Shown piece after piece: positions 25,850 through 35,225 of a stretch of 44,594 bases of DNA; the stretch's first letter is position 1, and every line of letters begins with the position of its first letter. This DNA comes from an uncultured Nostocoides sp. GTDB taxonomy: Bacteria > Actinomycetota > Actinomycetes > Actinomycetales > Dermatophilaceae. Where the stretch lies: assembly GCA_937858995.1 (NCBI GenBank), contig CALLZC010000071.1, forward strand, positions 1 through 44,594. Direction: 5' to 3'. Under the pieces are notes generated by a model. The model did not search any database. It saw only the letters and a list, made by a program, of their open reading frames with translations, and was not told where the DNA came from. A program made the position numbers and the translations under genes.

Positions 25850-28800
25850 TCAGGCCGAGTCTTCCAGGACCCGCAGGCGCTGGGAGACGACGCTCGTCAC
25901 GCCATCGCCGCGCATGGACACGCCATACAAGGCGTCCGCGACCTCCATGGTCCGCTTCTGGTGCGTGATGACAATGAGTTGGCTGGCGGAACGCAGTTCC
26001 TCGATCAGCGTGATCAGTCGGCCCAAATTGGTGTCATCGAGGGCAGCTTCCACCTCATCCATGACGTAGAAGGGGCTCGGCCGGGCCTTGAAGATGGCCA
26101 CGAGCAACGCGACCGCGACCAAGGAGCGTTCACCACCCGAGAGCAGCGAGAGACGCTTGACCTTCTTGCCGGGGGGACGTGCCTCCACCTCGATGCCCGT
26201 GGTCAGCAAATCGGTGGGGTCGGTGAGGAAAATCCGGCCCTCGCCTCCGGGGAAAAGGCGGGCAAAGACGCGTTCGAAGTGTGCGGCGGTGTCGTGGAAG
26301 GCCGCGGCGAAGACCTCTTCGACGCGTTGGTCCACCTCGCGCACGATGTCGAGGAGGTCGCGTTTGGACGCCTTGAGGTCCTCCACCTGCTGGGTGAGGA
26401 AGGCGTGTCGCTCTTCCAGGGCCGCGAATTCCTCGAGAGCCAGCGGATTGATCCGGCCAAGCTCACGCAACCCGCGCTCGGCCCTGCGAAGACGCTTGTC
26501 CTGGATCTCACGGACATAGGGCTGGGGCTCTCGAGGTTCCTCCCCTGCGCCCGTGATGACGGGCACGAACTGGTGGGGACCGAAATCCTCCACGAGCACC
26601 GCCGGGTCTATGCCGAGTTCCTCCACCGCCTTCAGCTGCAGTTGTTCGACGCGCGCCTCCTGCGCTGCGCGCGCGACCTCGTCGCGATGGATGTCATCCG
26701 TCAGGGCGGTGAGTTCGGCCTGCGCGGCGGCCAGGTCGGTGCGCAGGCCGGTCAAGCGGGTCTGTTGTTCGCGAGCGTGCGCATCGAGCCCGCTGACCGC
26801 GGTCGCGGCACGTTCGGTCGCCGCGTGGACCACCGCGCCTGCGTATGCCGCAGCGGCCGATACGGATTCAGCCACCTGCGCCTCAACGCGGCGGCGTTCG
26901 CGACGCGCCACGAGGCGCTCGCGGGCCGCCAGTTCGTTGCGGGCCGCACCCTCCAGCGCCACGGCCCGACCGGATAAGGCCCGGGCCCGCTCCTGCGTGG
27001 TCCGCAGGGCCAGGAGCGCCTGCGTTTCGGCCGCCCGGGCCGCGGCGGCCGCAGCCTCATACTCCGCCGTGCGGTCCGGTGCTCGGTCCTCCTCGTCCGG
27101 TTCCTGCGCCGCGGCCGCGTCATACCGCTCGCTTAGTTCCTGCAGGGCCGCTTCGTCGATCAGGATCGCCGCCGCAGCCTGCTGCGTGGCGCGCTCGAAC
27201 CGTTCCACCTCGGCTCGGGCGCCGCGGCTGGCGGCGCCGAGGCTCCCGAGTCGCTCGGCGACTGCGGCCATGCGGGCGTCGGACTCGTGCAGGCGCTCGA
27301 GGTGCGCCTGCACCTGCGCGGCCACGGCGTCGAGGGCGTCCCGGGCCGCGACGAGGCGGAACTGGGCTTCGTGGGCGCGGGCGACGGCCTGCTGCAGCCG
27401 GGCCTCGGTCTCATCGACAGCGGCCTGCGTCTCGATCAGGCTCGGGGCATCCGCACTGCCTCCACGAGCCAGGGTGCCGGTGAGCAGGTCGCCGTCAGGA
27501 GTCACCGCGCTCAGGTCCGGGTGGTCGGAGATCAGCGAGCGCGCCGCGCCGAGATTGGCGACGAGTACCACTCCGTGCAGCAGCTGGGTCACGGCCGCGT
27601 CGAGCGCTTCCGGAACGGTCACCGATGCTCGCAGCCAGCGCGCGCCGGCGGGCAGCGTTGGGCCCGACTCGGGCCGGCGCGCGGCATTCTCGATGAGCAA
27701 GGTGGCGCGGCCGCCCTCCGTGGCGCGCAGGAGGTCCAGCGCGCTGCTCGCGGCCCCGAGGTCGGGCACCGTGACCGCTTCCGCGGCATACCCCAAGGCG
27801 GCCGCGACGGCGACCTCGTCACCCGGGGCGACCCGCAACGCCTGGGCCAGCGCCCCACCGGTGGGCACAGCGCCATCGGCGAGCAGGGTTGCAGCACCGT
27901 CCTTGCGGCGCAATCCCAGGCGTAGGGCGTCCAGGCGCGCGCTCAGGGCACCTCGCTCGCGCTCGGCGCTGCGCTCGGCTTCCTGCCACCGATCGACCTC
28001 GGCACAGGCCCGCTCCTGCTCTCGCGCGGCGTGGTCGTATGCCGCGTCCAGACCCTCCTCGCCCTCCTCCTCGACGGCGATCGTGGCCTCCAGGGCGGCG
28101 AACTCCTGCTCTGCGGCGCTCGCGCGCGCCAGGGACGCGGCCGCCGCGGTGCGCATCCGTTCCAGCTCCTCGGTGGCCGCCTCCAGCCGGCTCCGGCGCG
28201 CCCCGACAGCTCCCGCGAGCTTGGCCAGCCCTTCTCGACGATCGGCCGCGGCCCGCGCCAACGCGGTCACCCGCCGTTGCTCCCCGGCAGCGGCCTCTTC
28301 GGCCGCCTCGCGCGTGGTCGTTGCCGTGGCCAGGAGGTCGGTGGAAGCGGACACCTCACCGAGCAGAACGCTCTCTTGGGCGCGTGCCTGCTGGGCCTGG
28401 GCGAGCAATTCCTCGGGATCCCGCCCGGTCGTGCTCTCGTCCTGATCATCGGCGCGTAGGAGCCGCAGACGCTCCGCTGCCAGCGAATGCACGCTGTCGA
28501 GCCGTTCGCCCGTCGTTCGTAGGGCGATCCAACGTTCCCGCTCGGCGGCCAGGACGGGACCGGCGCTCGCGAGCTCCTGCTCGACCTCGGCGACCGCGCC
28601 CTGCGCACTGGCGAGCAGCGCCTCGGTGTGGGCGCGTCGCTGCATCAGGGCGGTCTCGTCGGCCGCCTCCTGTTCGATCGCGGCCAGCAGTTGGGCCAGG
28701 TCGTCCGCGAGGAGCCGCAGCCGGGCGTCACGCGCCTCGGCTTGGATGATGGCCGCCCGCCGCGCCGCCTCGGCCTGGCGACCCAAGGGTCCCAACTGGC

Positions 28801-29398
28801 GGCGGATCTCGCTGCTCAGATCGGCGACCCGGGTCAGGTTGGCCTCCATCGACTCCAGCTTGCGCAGCGCCTTTTCCTTGCGCTTGCGGTGCTTGAGGAC
28901 GCCCGCGGCCTCTTCGATGAAGCCCCGCCGCTCCTCGGGCGTCGCGCGCAGGACGGTGTCCAGCTGGCCCTGGCCAACAATGACGTGCATCTCGCGCCCG
29001 ATGCCGGAGTCGGATAGCAGCTCCTGGATGTCGAGCAACCGGCATACGGTCCCGTTGATGGCGTACTCGGAGCCGCCCGAGCGAAACATGGTTCGGCGTA
29101 TCGTCACCTCGGTGTAGTCGATCGGCAGGGCACCATCGGTGTTGTCGATGGTCATCGACACCTCCGCGCGGCCCAGCGGGGCCCGCCCGGCGGTGCCCGC
29201 GAAGATGACGTCTTCCATCTTGCCGCCGCGCAACGACTTGGCACCCTGCTCGCCCATCACCCAGGCGACGGCGTCGACGACATTGGACTTGCCGGAGCCG
29301 TTCGGCCCGACGATGCACGTCACGCCTGGCTCAAGACGGAAGGTGGTAGCCGACGCGAACGACTTGAAACCCTTCAAGGTCAGGGTTTTGACGTGCAC
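25850..29398 (-). CDS. smc: Chromosome segregation ATPase SMC
   Basis: A 1182-residue SMC, the usual length, which with ScpA/ScpB loops and condenses DNA. Walker A is GPNGSGKSN (31-39). Long coiled-coil arms flank a hinge (about 500-665, with GAVPTGGALAQALRVAPGDE). The signature LSLLSGGERSLVAVALL and Walker B PFYVMDEVEAALDDTN lie in the last 100 residues. The arms are unusually rich in Ala, Arg and Glu. It starts with GTG. Chorismate mutase is 93 bp upstream instead of the usual acyP neighbour. ScpA/ScpB genes are not in this window. Confidence 0.97.
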   Translation of the reverse strand: MHVKTLTLKGFKSFASATTFRLEPGVTCIVGPNGSGKSNVVDAVAWVMGEQGAKSLRGGKMEDVIFAGTAGRAPLGRAEVSMTIDNTDGALPIDYTEVTIRRTMFRSGGSEYAINGTVCRLLDIQELLSDSGIGREMHVIVGQGQLDTVLRATPEERRGFIEEAAGVLKHRKRKEKALRKLESMEANLTRVADLSSEIRRQLGPLGRQAEAARRAAIIQAEARDARLRLLADDLAQLLAAIEQEAADETALMQRRAHTEALLASAQGAVAEVEQELASAGPVLAAERERWIALRTTGERLDSVHSLAAERLRLLRADDQDESTTGRDPEELLAQAQQARAQESVLLGEVSASTDLLATATTTREAAEEAAAGEQRRVTALARAAADRREGLAKLAGAVGARRSRLEAATEELERMRTAAAASLARASAAEQEFAALEATIAVEEEGEEGLDAAYDHAAREQERACAEVDRWQEAERSAERERGALSARLDALRLGLRRKDGAATLLADGAVPTGGALAQALRVAPGDEVAVAAALGYAAEAVTVPDLGAASSALDLLRATEGGRATLLIENAARRPESGPTLPAGARWLRASVTVPEALDAAVTQLLHGVVLVANLGAARSLISDHPDLSAVTPDGDLLTGTLARGGSADAPSLIETQAAVDETEARLQQAVARAHEAQFRLVAARDALDAVAAQVQAHLERLHESDARMAAVAERLGSLGAASRGARAEVERFERATQQAAAAILIDEAALQELSERYDAAAAQEPDEEDRAPDRTAEYEAAAAAARAAETQALLALRTTQERARALSGRAVALEGAARNELAARERLVARRERRRVEAQVAESVSAAAAYAGAVVHAATERAATAVSGLDAHAREQQTRLTGLRTDLAAAQAELTALTDDIHRDEVARAAQEARVEQLQLKAVEELGIDPAVLVEDFGPHQFVPVITGAGEEPREPQPYVREIQDKRLRRAERGLRELGRINPLALEEFAALEERHAFLTQQVEDLKASKRDLLDIVREVDQRVEEVFAAAFHDTAAHFERVFARLFPGGEGRIFLTDPTDLLTTGIEVEARPPGKKVKRLSLLSGGERSLVAVALLVAIFKARPSPFYVMDEVEAALDDTNLGRLITLIEELRSASQLIVITHQKRTMEVADALYGVSMRGDGVTSVVSQRLRVLEDSA

Positions 29399-29491
29399 GG
29401 GTGAGGTCCTCGCGTGTGAATGGACGAAAGCCTGCCCACTGTAACCGCGCCCATCGCGCCGCGCCGTCAGGCGCAGCCGTCAGGCGCAGGG

Positions 29492-29806
29492 CTATTCATA
29501 GGTGACGCCGGCGATGGCCTCGTGGTGCCGGATCACCTCGGCGATGATGAAGTTGAGGAACTTTTCGGCGAATTGCGGGTCGAGACCTGCTTCGTCGGCA
29601 AGGCTGCGCAGACGGGTGATCTGACGTTCCTCGCGCGCCGGGTCCGCCGCGGGCAAGCCGTAGGTGGCCTTGAGCTCCCCGACCTGCTGGGTGGCCTTGA
29701 AGCGTTCGGCGAGCAAATGAACCAGGGCCGCGTCGATATTGTCGATGCTCGAGCGCAGGCGAACCAGCGCTGGGGGCAGGCCCTGCGTGGGGGCGTCGGC
29801 CGTCAT
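29492..29806 (-). CDS. Chorismate mutase (AroQ type)
   Basis: A 104-residue all-helical protein with the AroQ pattern: LRSSIDNIDAALVHLLAERF (helix 1 with the catalytic Arg), ATQQVGELKATYG (Lys), and DPAREERQITRLRSLADEAG, then FAEKFLNFIIAEVIRHHEAI. It converts chorismate to prephenate for Phe and Tyr. The ATG at 29806 is chosen because the upstream frame is Arg/Ala-rich and non-coding in look. Its place between acyP and smc is not part of the usual order, but it is on the same strand, so co-transcription with smc is possible. Confidence 0.85.
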   Translation of the reverse strand: MTADAPTQGLPPALVRLRSSIDNIDAALVHLLAERFKATQQVGELKATYGLPAADPAREERQITRLRSLADEAGLDPQFAEKFLNFIIAEVIRHHEAIAGVTYE

Positions 29807-29886
29807 ACCGGCATCGTAGGCAATCCGTCCCGCGGAACTGGGGCCGCGCGGGCCGGTGGGACTGGCGCACTCGGCCGCAGCCCGCC

Positions 29887-30180
29887 CTAGCGCTCGGCGA
29901 ATCCGTCGTAGCGGCCCGAGGCCGCACCGCGCACCGGCGGCGAGACGGTGCGCACGGCGCCGGGCCGGCGGGAGGCGCTGGGGACCTCGATCAGCAGGGC
30001 GAGCAGCCCGTCCAGCGCCGCGCGCGGACCCTCGGCGCACACCTCCACCCGGCCGTCATCGGTATTGCGGGCATAGCCGACCAACCCCAACTCCAGGGCG
30101 CGCGCCCGAACCCACCAGCGCATTCCCACCCCTTGCACCCGGCCACTGAGATGGACGACCAGCCGCTCGACCTCGCACAT
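29887..30180 (-). CDS. acyP: Acylphosphatase
   Basis: A 97-residue acylphosphatase that hydrolyses acyl phosphates such as carbamoyl phosphate and 1,3-bisphosphoglycerate. Catalytic Arg21 lies in GRVQGVGMRWWVR and Asn39 in GYARNTDDGRVEV. The family usually has Phe before the Arg (GVGFR); here it is Met20. The tail after about residue 75 is basic and irregular (RRPGAVRTVSPPVRG). acyP near smc and mutM is the normal actinobacterial order. Confidence 0.93.
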   Translation of the reverse strand: MCEVERLVVHLSGRVQGVGMRWWVRARALELGLVGYARNTDDGRVEVCAEGPRAALDGLLALLIEVPSASRRPGAVRTVSPPVRGAASGRYDGFAER

Positions 30181-30260
30181 ACCGGGAGCTTAGGCAGCCC
30201 GCGTGCAGCGTGGCATCCGGCCGCTGTCGGTGCCTGTCCGTACGGTAGTTCTCAGCCGGG

Positions 30261-30286
30261 ATCCCCCGACTAGATCCCCCGACTAG
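30261..30286. repeat. 13-bp tandem duplication
   Basis: ATCCCCCGACTAG is repeated twice without spacer, in the divergent promoter region between acyP and the acyltransferase gene and just before its ribosome site (GGAGG, 30296-30300). It may affect expression; no known regulator site matches. Confidence 0.7.
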
Positions 30287-30305
30287 CCAGCGACCGGAGG
30301 TGCCT

Positions 30306-32216
30306 ATGACGATGACGGATCCCCATCGTCTCGATGCCCCAGCCGCACCACCACTGGCCGCGTCACCACTGGCCGCGTCGACACTGGCCGCGTCGACTCA
30401 GCCCAGCAGCGGTAGCGGGCGCATTCCGGGGCTCGATGGGCTCCGGGCCCTGGCCGTCGTCGCGGTCGTGGTCTTCCACCTCAACCCCGCCTGGTTGCCC
30501 GGTGGATTCCTGGGCGTCGATATCTTCTTCGTCGTCTCGGGCTTCCTGATCACCACCCTGCTCGTGCGGGAGCACGCACGCACTGGCCGACTCGACCTGC
30601 CCGCCTTCTGGGCTCGCCGCGCGCGGCGGCTGCTCCCCGCATTGCTCGTCGTTATCCCCTTCTCGGTGCTGCTGGCCTGGGTCAGCGAGCGCGACCTGCT
30701 GGTGGGAATCGGCCCGCAAGTGCTCGGTGCCCTGACCTTTTCCTTCAACTGGGTGCAGATCGCGGCCGGGTCGAACTACTTCGCCGCCACCAGCCCGCAG
30801 CTCCTGACCAATCTCTGGTCGCTCGCGGTCGAGGAGCAGTTCTACCTTGCCTGGCCGCTGATCACGCTGGGGTTGCTCATCGCGATCCGCTCCGCACGGT
30901 CCCGGATCGGGATCGTGCTCATCCTGGCGGCGGGCTCCGGGTTCCTGATGGCGGCGCGGTTCGACCCTGAGGTGGGCGCCACCCGGGTGTATTACGGCAC
31001 CGACACGCACGTCTTCGGACTCATGATCGGGGCCGCGCTGGCGTTGTGGTGGACCACCCCCGAGATTCGGGGCCCGGCCTTCTGGATCGCTCGGCGCCGG
31101 CCGGCGACCGCGCTCGCCCTCGGTGTCCTGGCCGGGCTGATGTGGTGGCTCGATGAGTCCCGCCCCCTGACTTTCCGCGGCGGCCTGGTCCTGGCCAGCG
31201 TTGCGTCAGCGGTCCTGATCGCCAGCGCCATCACCGGTGGAACCTTGGCGAGGGCGCTCGACCTTCCGGCCCTGCGGTGGATCGGCGAGCGCTCCTACGG
31301 CATCTATCTGTGGCATTGGCCCGTCATCCTGGTCGTCAACGCCGACTACGGACCTGTGCCCGGGTCAGCGGGCTTCGGGTGGACCCGGCTGTGGTGCGTT
31401 GTGGTCATCCTGGCCTTAGCGGACCTGTGCTATCGACTGGTCGAGCTGCCGGTTCGACGCCGGGGGTGGCGTGGGGCCGTCGACCTGTGGGCGAGGCAGC
31501 TCCCGGGTCGAGCCGATGGCCGCCGCGTGCTCCTGATCGGCGCCACCACAGTGCTGCTCCTGGCCGGGGCGGCCCTGGCGTCGGCGCCCGGGATGACGTC
31601 GGCGCAGCAGCAGATCGTGCTGAACGAGAAAGCCGCGATCCGCTCGCCGGTCCCCGATTCAGCCGTTTCCGAGCCGCGGGCGGCGGACTTCAGCATGCCC
31701 ATGGGCGAGGAGATCGACGCCTACGGAGACTCGATGATGGTCGGGTCGGTGCCAGCCCTGAAGTACTACTTCCCCGGAATCCGCATCGACGCAAAGTCGA
31801 ATCGGAGGTGGTCGAGTGGCTACCGGGCCGTGCTCGCGTCGGGAACCGACATTCGACGTGCGGTGGTGCTCTCTTTCGGGACGAACGCCGGGGTGACGGA
31901 AGCTGACGTCCGGGCCACGCTGGATCGTCTCGGATCGCACCGGATGATCGTGCTGGTCAATGTGCACCTCAACAGCACGCGCGCCAGCTCCGACAATGCC
32001 GCGTTGAAGCGAGTCGCGGCGGACTACCGCAATGTCGTGGTGGCCGACTGGAGTGCCAGGGTGCGCACCGAGCGGACCCTGTTGCAGAGCGACGGCATAC
32101 ACCCGAGCATGACCGGGCAGCACGCGTATGCCGCGGTGGTCCGCCAGACGTTCGCCGACCTGTCGGTTGCGCGCACGGGCATCGAGGTCCGGCTGCCCGT
32201 GCTACCGATTCCCTAA
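30306..32216 (+). CDS. OatA-like membrane O-acyltransferase with C-terminal SGNH domain
   Basis: A 636-residue protein. Residues about 40-390 are an acyltransferase-3 domain with about ten helices: LDGLRALAVVAVVVFHLNPA, GVDIFFVVSGFLIT, FWARRARRLLPALL, LWSLAVEEQFYLAWP and ERSYGIYLWHWPVI. A further membrane helix (about 418-436) leads to an outward SGNH domain with IDAYGDSMMVGS (catalytic Ser), SFGTNAG and LLQSDGIHPSMTGQHAY (Asp, His). Such proteins acetylate peptidoglycan or cell-wall polymers; the substrate here is unknown. GGAGG lies 5 nt before the ATG; a GTG at 30300 is inside the ribosome site. The N-terminus has a PLAAS/TLAAS repeat. It is on the opposite strand inside the acyP–mutM junction, so it is an insertion. 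Confidence 0.9.
   Translation: MTMTDPHRLDAPAAPPLAASPLAASTLAASTQPSSGSGRIPGLDGLRALAVVAVVVFHLNPAWLPGGFLGVDIFFVVSGFLITTLLVREHARTGRLDLPAFWARRARRLLPALLVVIPFSVLLAWVSERDLLVGIGPQVLGALTFSFNWVQIAAGSNYFAATSPQLLTNLWSLAVEEQFYLAWPLITLGLLIAIRSARSRIGIVLILAAGSGFLMAARFDPEVGATRVYYGTDTHVFGLMIGAALALWWTTPEIRGPAFWIARRRPATALALGVLAGLMWWLDESRPLTFRGGLVLASVASAVLIASAITGGTLARALDLPALRWIGERSYGIYLWHWPVILVVNADYGPVPGSAGFGWTRLWCVVVILALADLCYRLVELPVRRRGWRGAVDLWARQLPGRADGRRVLLIGATTVLLLAGAALASAPGMTSAQQQIVLNEKAAIRSPVPDSAVSEPRAADFSMPMGEEIDAYGDSMMVGSVPALKYYFPGIRIDAKSNRRWSSGYRAVLASGTDIRRAVVLSFGTNAGVTEADVRATLDRLGSHRMIVLVNVHLNSTRASSDNAALKRVAADYRNVVVADWSARVRTERTLLQSDGIHPSMTGQHAYAAVVRQTFADLSVARTGIEVRLPVLPIP
30351..30395 (+). repeat. 15-bp tandem repeat, three copies, in frame
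   Basis: Three near-identical units (consensus CCACTGGCCGCGTCG) encode PLAAS-PLAAS-TLAAS in the hydrophilic N-terminus of the acyltransferase. Units of 15 bp keep the frame, so copy number could vary without loss of the protein. Confidence 0.8.
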
Positions 32217-32264
32217 GGGTTCGTCGCAGTCACCAGCATTGGACGCCCTACGGGTGCCCGGGGC

Positions 32265-33122
32265 CTAGGGGTGGCGCGGTCGAGGCTGGCAGCGCGGGCA
32301 AAAGAACGACGAACGATTCATGAAGTGCTCGCGAACCAGCACGCTCCCACACCGCAGACAAGGCTGCCCACCGCGGCCATAGGCCTGCAGCTCCCGGGAA
32401 AAGTAGCCCGACTCCCCGTTGACGTTGACATAGAGCGAGTCGAAACTCGTGCCACCCTCCCCCAGCGCGTCGGCCATCACCGCTCGCGCGTGACCGAGCA
32501 GACGCACGACCGCAGGCTGGGTCAGTCGGTTTCCTGGCCGCTCACCGTGAATTCGGGCGCGCCACAGGGCCTCATCGGCATAGATATTGCCGATTCCGGA
32601 CACGATCGACTGATCGAGCAGCTGCCTTTTGATGCCGCTGGCTCGCTGGGTGATGCGTCGCGCCACGGACCGCGCGTCGAAGTCCGGGTCAAAGGGGTCG
32701 AGGGCGATGTGGGCCACCGGTTCCGGGACACCGTCGTGGTCCAGCGGAGCCAAGACCAACGCTCCGAAGGTCCGCTGGTCGACGAAGTGGACTTCGAGGT
32801 CGCCACCATCGGCCGCCCGGACAGCGAAGCAGGCGTGCAAATGCTTGGGCCGGGCGGCCTCAGGATGGGCCAGTAGCAGTTGCCCGCTCATCCCGAGGTG
32901 AACCACCAGTCCCTCACCATCCAGATCGAGCCAGAGATACTTCCCCCGACGTCGAATCGCGGTGATCTGGCGCCCCGCAACCCGAGCGGCGAAGTCGGCC
33001 GGTCCGGGGGTATGCCGGCGCAATACCCGCGATCCGGTGGTGCTCACCTCGACGATCCGGGCCCCCGTCACGTGCGCGGCCAACCCGCGGCGGACTACCT
33101 CGACCTCCGGCAGTTCGGGCAC
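32265..33122 (-). CDS. mutM: Formamidopyrimidine-DNA glycosylase
   Basis: A 285-residue base-excision repair enzyme that removes 8-oxoguanine and nicks the backbone. The N-terminus [14 protein letters not shown] provides Pro1 and Glu2 of the mature enzyme; Lys60 is in [11 protein letters not shown]. The H2TH region is [16 protein letters not shown]. The C-terminal zinc finger is [20 protein letters not shown] followed by C-P-R-C. It starts with GTG three bases after rnc ends and so is co-translated with rnc. Confidence 0.96.
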   Translation of the reverse strand: MPELPEVEVVRRGLAAHVTGARIVEVSTTGSRVLRRHTPGPADFAARVAGRQITAIRRRGKYLWLDLDGEGLVVHLGMSGQLLLAHPEAARPKHLHACFAVRAADGGDLEVHFVDQRTFGALVLAPLDHDGVPEPVAHIALDPFDPDFDARSVARRITQRASGIKRQLLDQSIVSGIGNIYADEALWRARIHGERPGNRLTQPAVVRLLGHARAVMADALGEGGTSFDSLYVNVNGESGYFSRELQAYGRGGQPCLRCGSVLVREHFMNRSSFFCPRCQPRPRHP

Positions 33123-33125
33123 GGG

Positions 33126-33839
33126 TCAGCCGGGCGGTGCGGGCTTGGAGGCCGATAGCGCGTTCCATGCCTCTTGGGCGGCCTGCTGTTCCGCGTGCTT
33201 CTTGGTGCGGCCGACTCCGACACCGTGAACCTGGCCGCCGACAACCGCCGAGGCGGTGAAGACCTTTTCGTGCTCGGGACCCTCATCGAGGATCCGATAT
33301 TCGAGCGGCCCGAGGTTGAGTGCGACGCTGAGCTCTTGGAGCGAGGTCTTCCAGTCCAAGCCGGCGCCCAGCTCGGCGGCAGCACCGAGGACGGGCGCAA
33401 CGAGGTGGTGAACGAAGACTGTCGCGGCTTCGATGCCCCCGGCCAGGTAGACGGCACCGATGACGGCCTCGGTGGTGTCTGCAAGGATCGACGCCTTGTC
33501 CCGGCCTCCGGTCGTCTCCTCACCGCGGCCCAGCAGGAGATAGTCACCGAGACCGATGGTGCGCCCGACATCGGCCAAGGCGCGCATGTTCACCGTTGCG
33601 GCCCGGACCTTGGCCAGGTGACCTTCCGGGTGATCGGGGTAGCTGCGATAGAGATGGTCGGTGACCACGAGCCCGAGGACTGAGTCGCCCAAGAACTCCA
33701 GTCGCTCGTTGTGCGGGATGGCCCCGGATTCGTAGGCGTAGGACCGGTGAGTCAGGGCAAGCACCAAGAGCGGCCCCGCGACGTCGACCCCGCAGACCTC
33801 ACGAATGTGGTCGCGTAGTTCGTCGCTGGGCCGCCGCAT
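33126..33839 (-). CDS. rnc: Ribonuclease III
   Basis: A 237-residue double-strand-specific RNase that matures rRNA. The catalytic signature [16 protein letters not shown] and the second site [15 protein letters not shown] give the four acidic residues. The dsRNA-binding domain occupies the last 70 or so residues ([16 protein letters not shown] … [18 protein letters not shown]). I start at the ATG at 33839 ([12 protein letters not shown]); the upstream open frame overlaps rpmF. Order rpmF–rnc–mutM is standard. Confidence 0.96.
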   Translation of the reverse strand: MRRPSDELRDHIREVCGVDVAGPLLVLALTHRSYAYESGAIPHNERLEFLGDSVLGLVVTDHLYRSYPDHPEGHLAKVRAATVNMRALADVGRTIGLGDYLLLGRGEETTGGRDKASILADTTEAVIGAVYLAGGIEAATVFVHHLVAPVLGAAAELGAGLDWKTSLQELSVALNLGPLEYRILDEGPEHEKVFTASAVVGGQVHGVGVGRTKKHAEQQAAQEAWNALSASKPAPPG

Positions 33840-33858
33840 GATGGTCAGCGCGCGCTGA

Positions 33859-34053
33859 TCAGGCCTGGTGTTCGGTGCGCTCAGCGGTGCCGTAGTGGCG
33901 GCCCTTGTAGACGCCGCACGATGGGCACGCCACATGCGGCACCATGGGCGCCTTGCAGGCCGGGCACGTCGTGGTGGCTACCGCAGTGGCCTTCCAATTG
34001 GCGCGGCGGGAACGGGTGTTGGAGCGCGAGGTCTTCCGCTTCGGGACAGCCAC
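33859..34053 (-). CDS. rpmF: 50S ribosomal protein L32
   Basis: A 64-residue L32 of the zinc-binding type. GTG start at 34053 with AAGGA ribosome site; [20 protein letters not shown] is the family N-terminus, and [18 protein letters not shown] supplies the four zinc cysteines. Directly behind DUF177 (one base between), as almost everywhere. The frame extends upstream but that part is the DUF177 gene in another frame. Confidence 0.97.
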   Translation of the reverse strand: MAVPKRKTSRSNTRSRRANWKATAVATTTCPACKAPMVPHVACPSCGVYKGRHYGTAERTEHQA

Positions 34054-34054
34054 G

Positions 34055-34642
34055 TCAATTCCTTTTCTCAGTAGGGTCAGCCGCGTCGGTTTCCCCGGCC
34101 AACGAGGCCAGGGCCGACCAGCGCGGGTCGAGCAGTTCATGGGCATGGCCCGGGTCGTCCGCAAGGCGGAAACCGCATTGCGCACACAGTCCCGGGCATT
34201 CCGGGCGGCATACCGGTTGAAACGGTAGTGCAGGAACGATGGTGTCCACGAGCAGCGGGCCGAGGTCGATCAGATCGCCTTGGACTTCGTAGTCCGGCAC
34301 GTCCACATCCGCCACGCCCACCTCGCGGTGGTGGGCGGCGCGATCGGGATACGCGAACAGATCTTGGAAGGTGCCCGCGACGGGAACCGTGACCGGCTCG
34401 AGACAACGCACGCACGCACCCGAGGCGATCCCACGGACCACCCCGCTGGCATACACACCCTCGAGCACCGACTCCAGGCGCACCTCGATCTCCAAGGGCG
34501 CGCCCGCGGGCACGGCAATGACCTCGGTGCCGATGCGCTCCGGTGCCTCGATGACGCGAGAACTCTGCAGCATCGACCCCGGACGACGGCTCAGCTCCAC
34601 GGTGCTGAACACCTGGGGCGAGCGAGGGTCGAGACGGTTCAT
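34055..34642 (-). CDS. YceD/DUF177 family protein
   Basis: A 195-residue protein of the DUF177/YceD family, always beside rpmF and implicated in 23S rRNA maturation in other bacteria and plants. Conserved parts: VFSTVELSRRPGSM, GACVRCLEPVTVPVAGTFQD and PVCRPECPGLCAQCG; the cysteines probably bind zinc. The C-terminus DPRWSALASL is also typical. The ATG at 34642 is chosen by the family N-terminus (LDPRSPQVF). It lies 70 bp downstream of coaD. Confidence 0.92.
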   Translation of the reverse strand: MNRLDPRSPQVFSTVELSRRPGSMLQSSRVIEAPERIGTEVIAVPAGAPLEIEVRLESVLEGVYASGVVRGIASGACVRCLEPVTVPVAGTFQDLFAYPDRAAHHREVGVADVDVPDYEVQGDLIDLGPLLVDTIVPALPFQPVCRPECPGLCAQCGFRLADDPGHAHELLDPRWSALASLAGETDAADPTEKRN

Positions 34643-34712
34643 GGCTCCACGCAGTGCTGATGGTTGGATTGGCCCGGCGTCGCCGCGAGCGGAAGCGGAC
34701 CGAGGATCTAGC

Positions 34713-35216
34713 CTACCCGGCCCCGGGCGCGGCCCCAAATTGTCGCCGGGCGATCAAGGCGTCGCGCACCGGGCCGGGAACCATCCCGGTGATATCGCCG
34801 CCGAGCGCGCAGACCTCCTTCACCAGCGAGCTCGAGATGTGGGCGGTCGCTGGATCGCCGGGCAAGAAGAGGGTCTCGATGCCGCTGAGATGCCTATTCA
34901 TCGTGGCCATCGGGATCTCGTAGTCGTAGTCACCGGCGCCGCGCAGACCCTTGAGGATCGCCGTGGCCTCCAGGTCGCGGCAGAGGTCCACGATGAGCTG
35001 GGGGGTTGCCGCGAGTACCCGGACTCCCGGCAATGACGCGGTTGCATCGTCGATAAAGGCCACCCGCTCGGCCGCCGGGAAGGTGCCAGACTTCGCGGGG
35101 TTGTGCATGACAACGACCACGACCTCGTCGAAGAGCGCGGCCGCCCGCGCGATGACGTCGAGGTGTCCGACGGTCACCGGGTCGTAGGAGCCGGGGCACA
35201 CCACGCGCGAAGCCAT
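34713..35216 (-). CDS. coaD: Phosphopantetheine adenylyltransferase
   Basis: A 167-residue enzyme for the penultimate step of coenzyme A synthesis (4'-phosphopantetheine + ATP to dephospho-CoA). The nucleotidyl-transferase TxGH motif is in GSYDPVTVGHLDVI (T15–H18), and ILKGLRGAGDYDYE and HISSSLVKEVCALGGD are further family signatures. The length is normal. It follows rsmD by 9 bp, a common pair. Confidence 0.96.
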   Translation of the reverse strand: MASRVVCPGSYDPVTVGHLDVIARAAALFDEVVVVVMHNPAKSGTFPAAERVAFIDDATASLPGVRVLAATPQLIVDLCRDLEATAILKGLRGAGDYDYEIPMATMNRHLSGIETLFLPGDPATAHISSSLVKEVCALGGDITGMVPGPVRDALIARRQFGAAPGAG

Positions 35217-35225
35217 GGAGCGAAC

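Noticed and set aside
26553-28445. A 630-residue Ala/Arg/Ser-rich plus-strand frame opposite smc
   Set aside because: Low-complexity mirror of the smc coiled coil; no recognisable protein and smc is intact.
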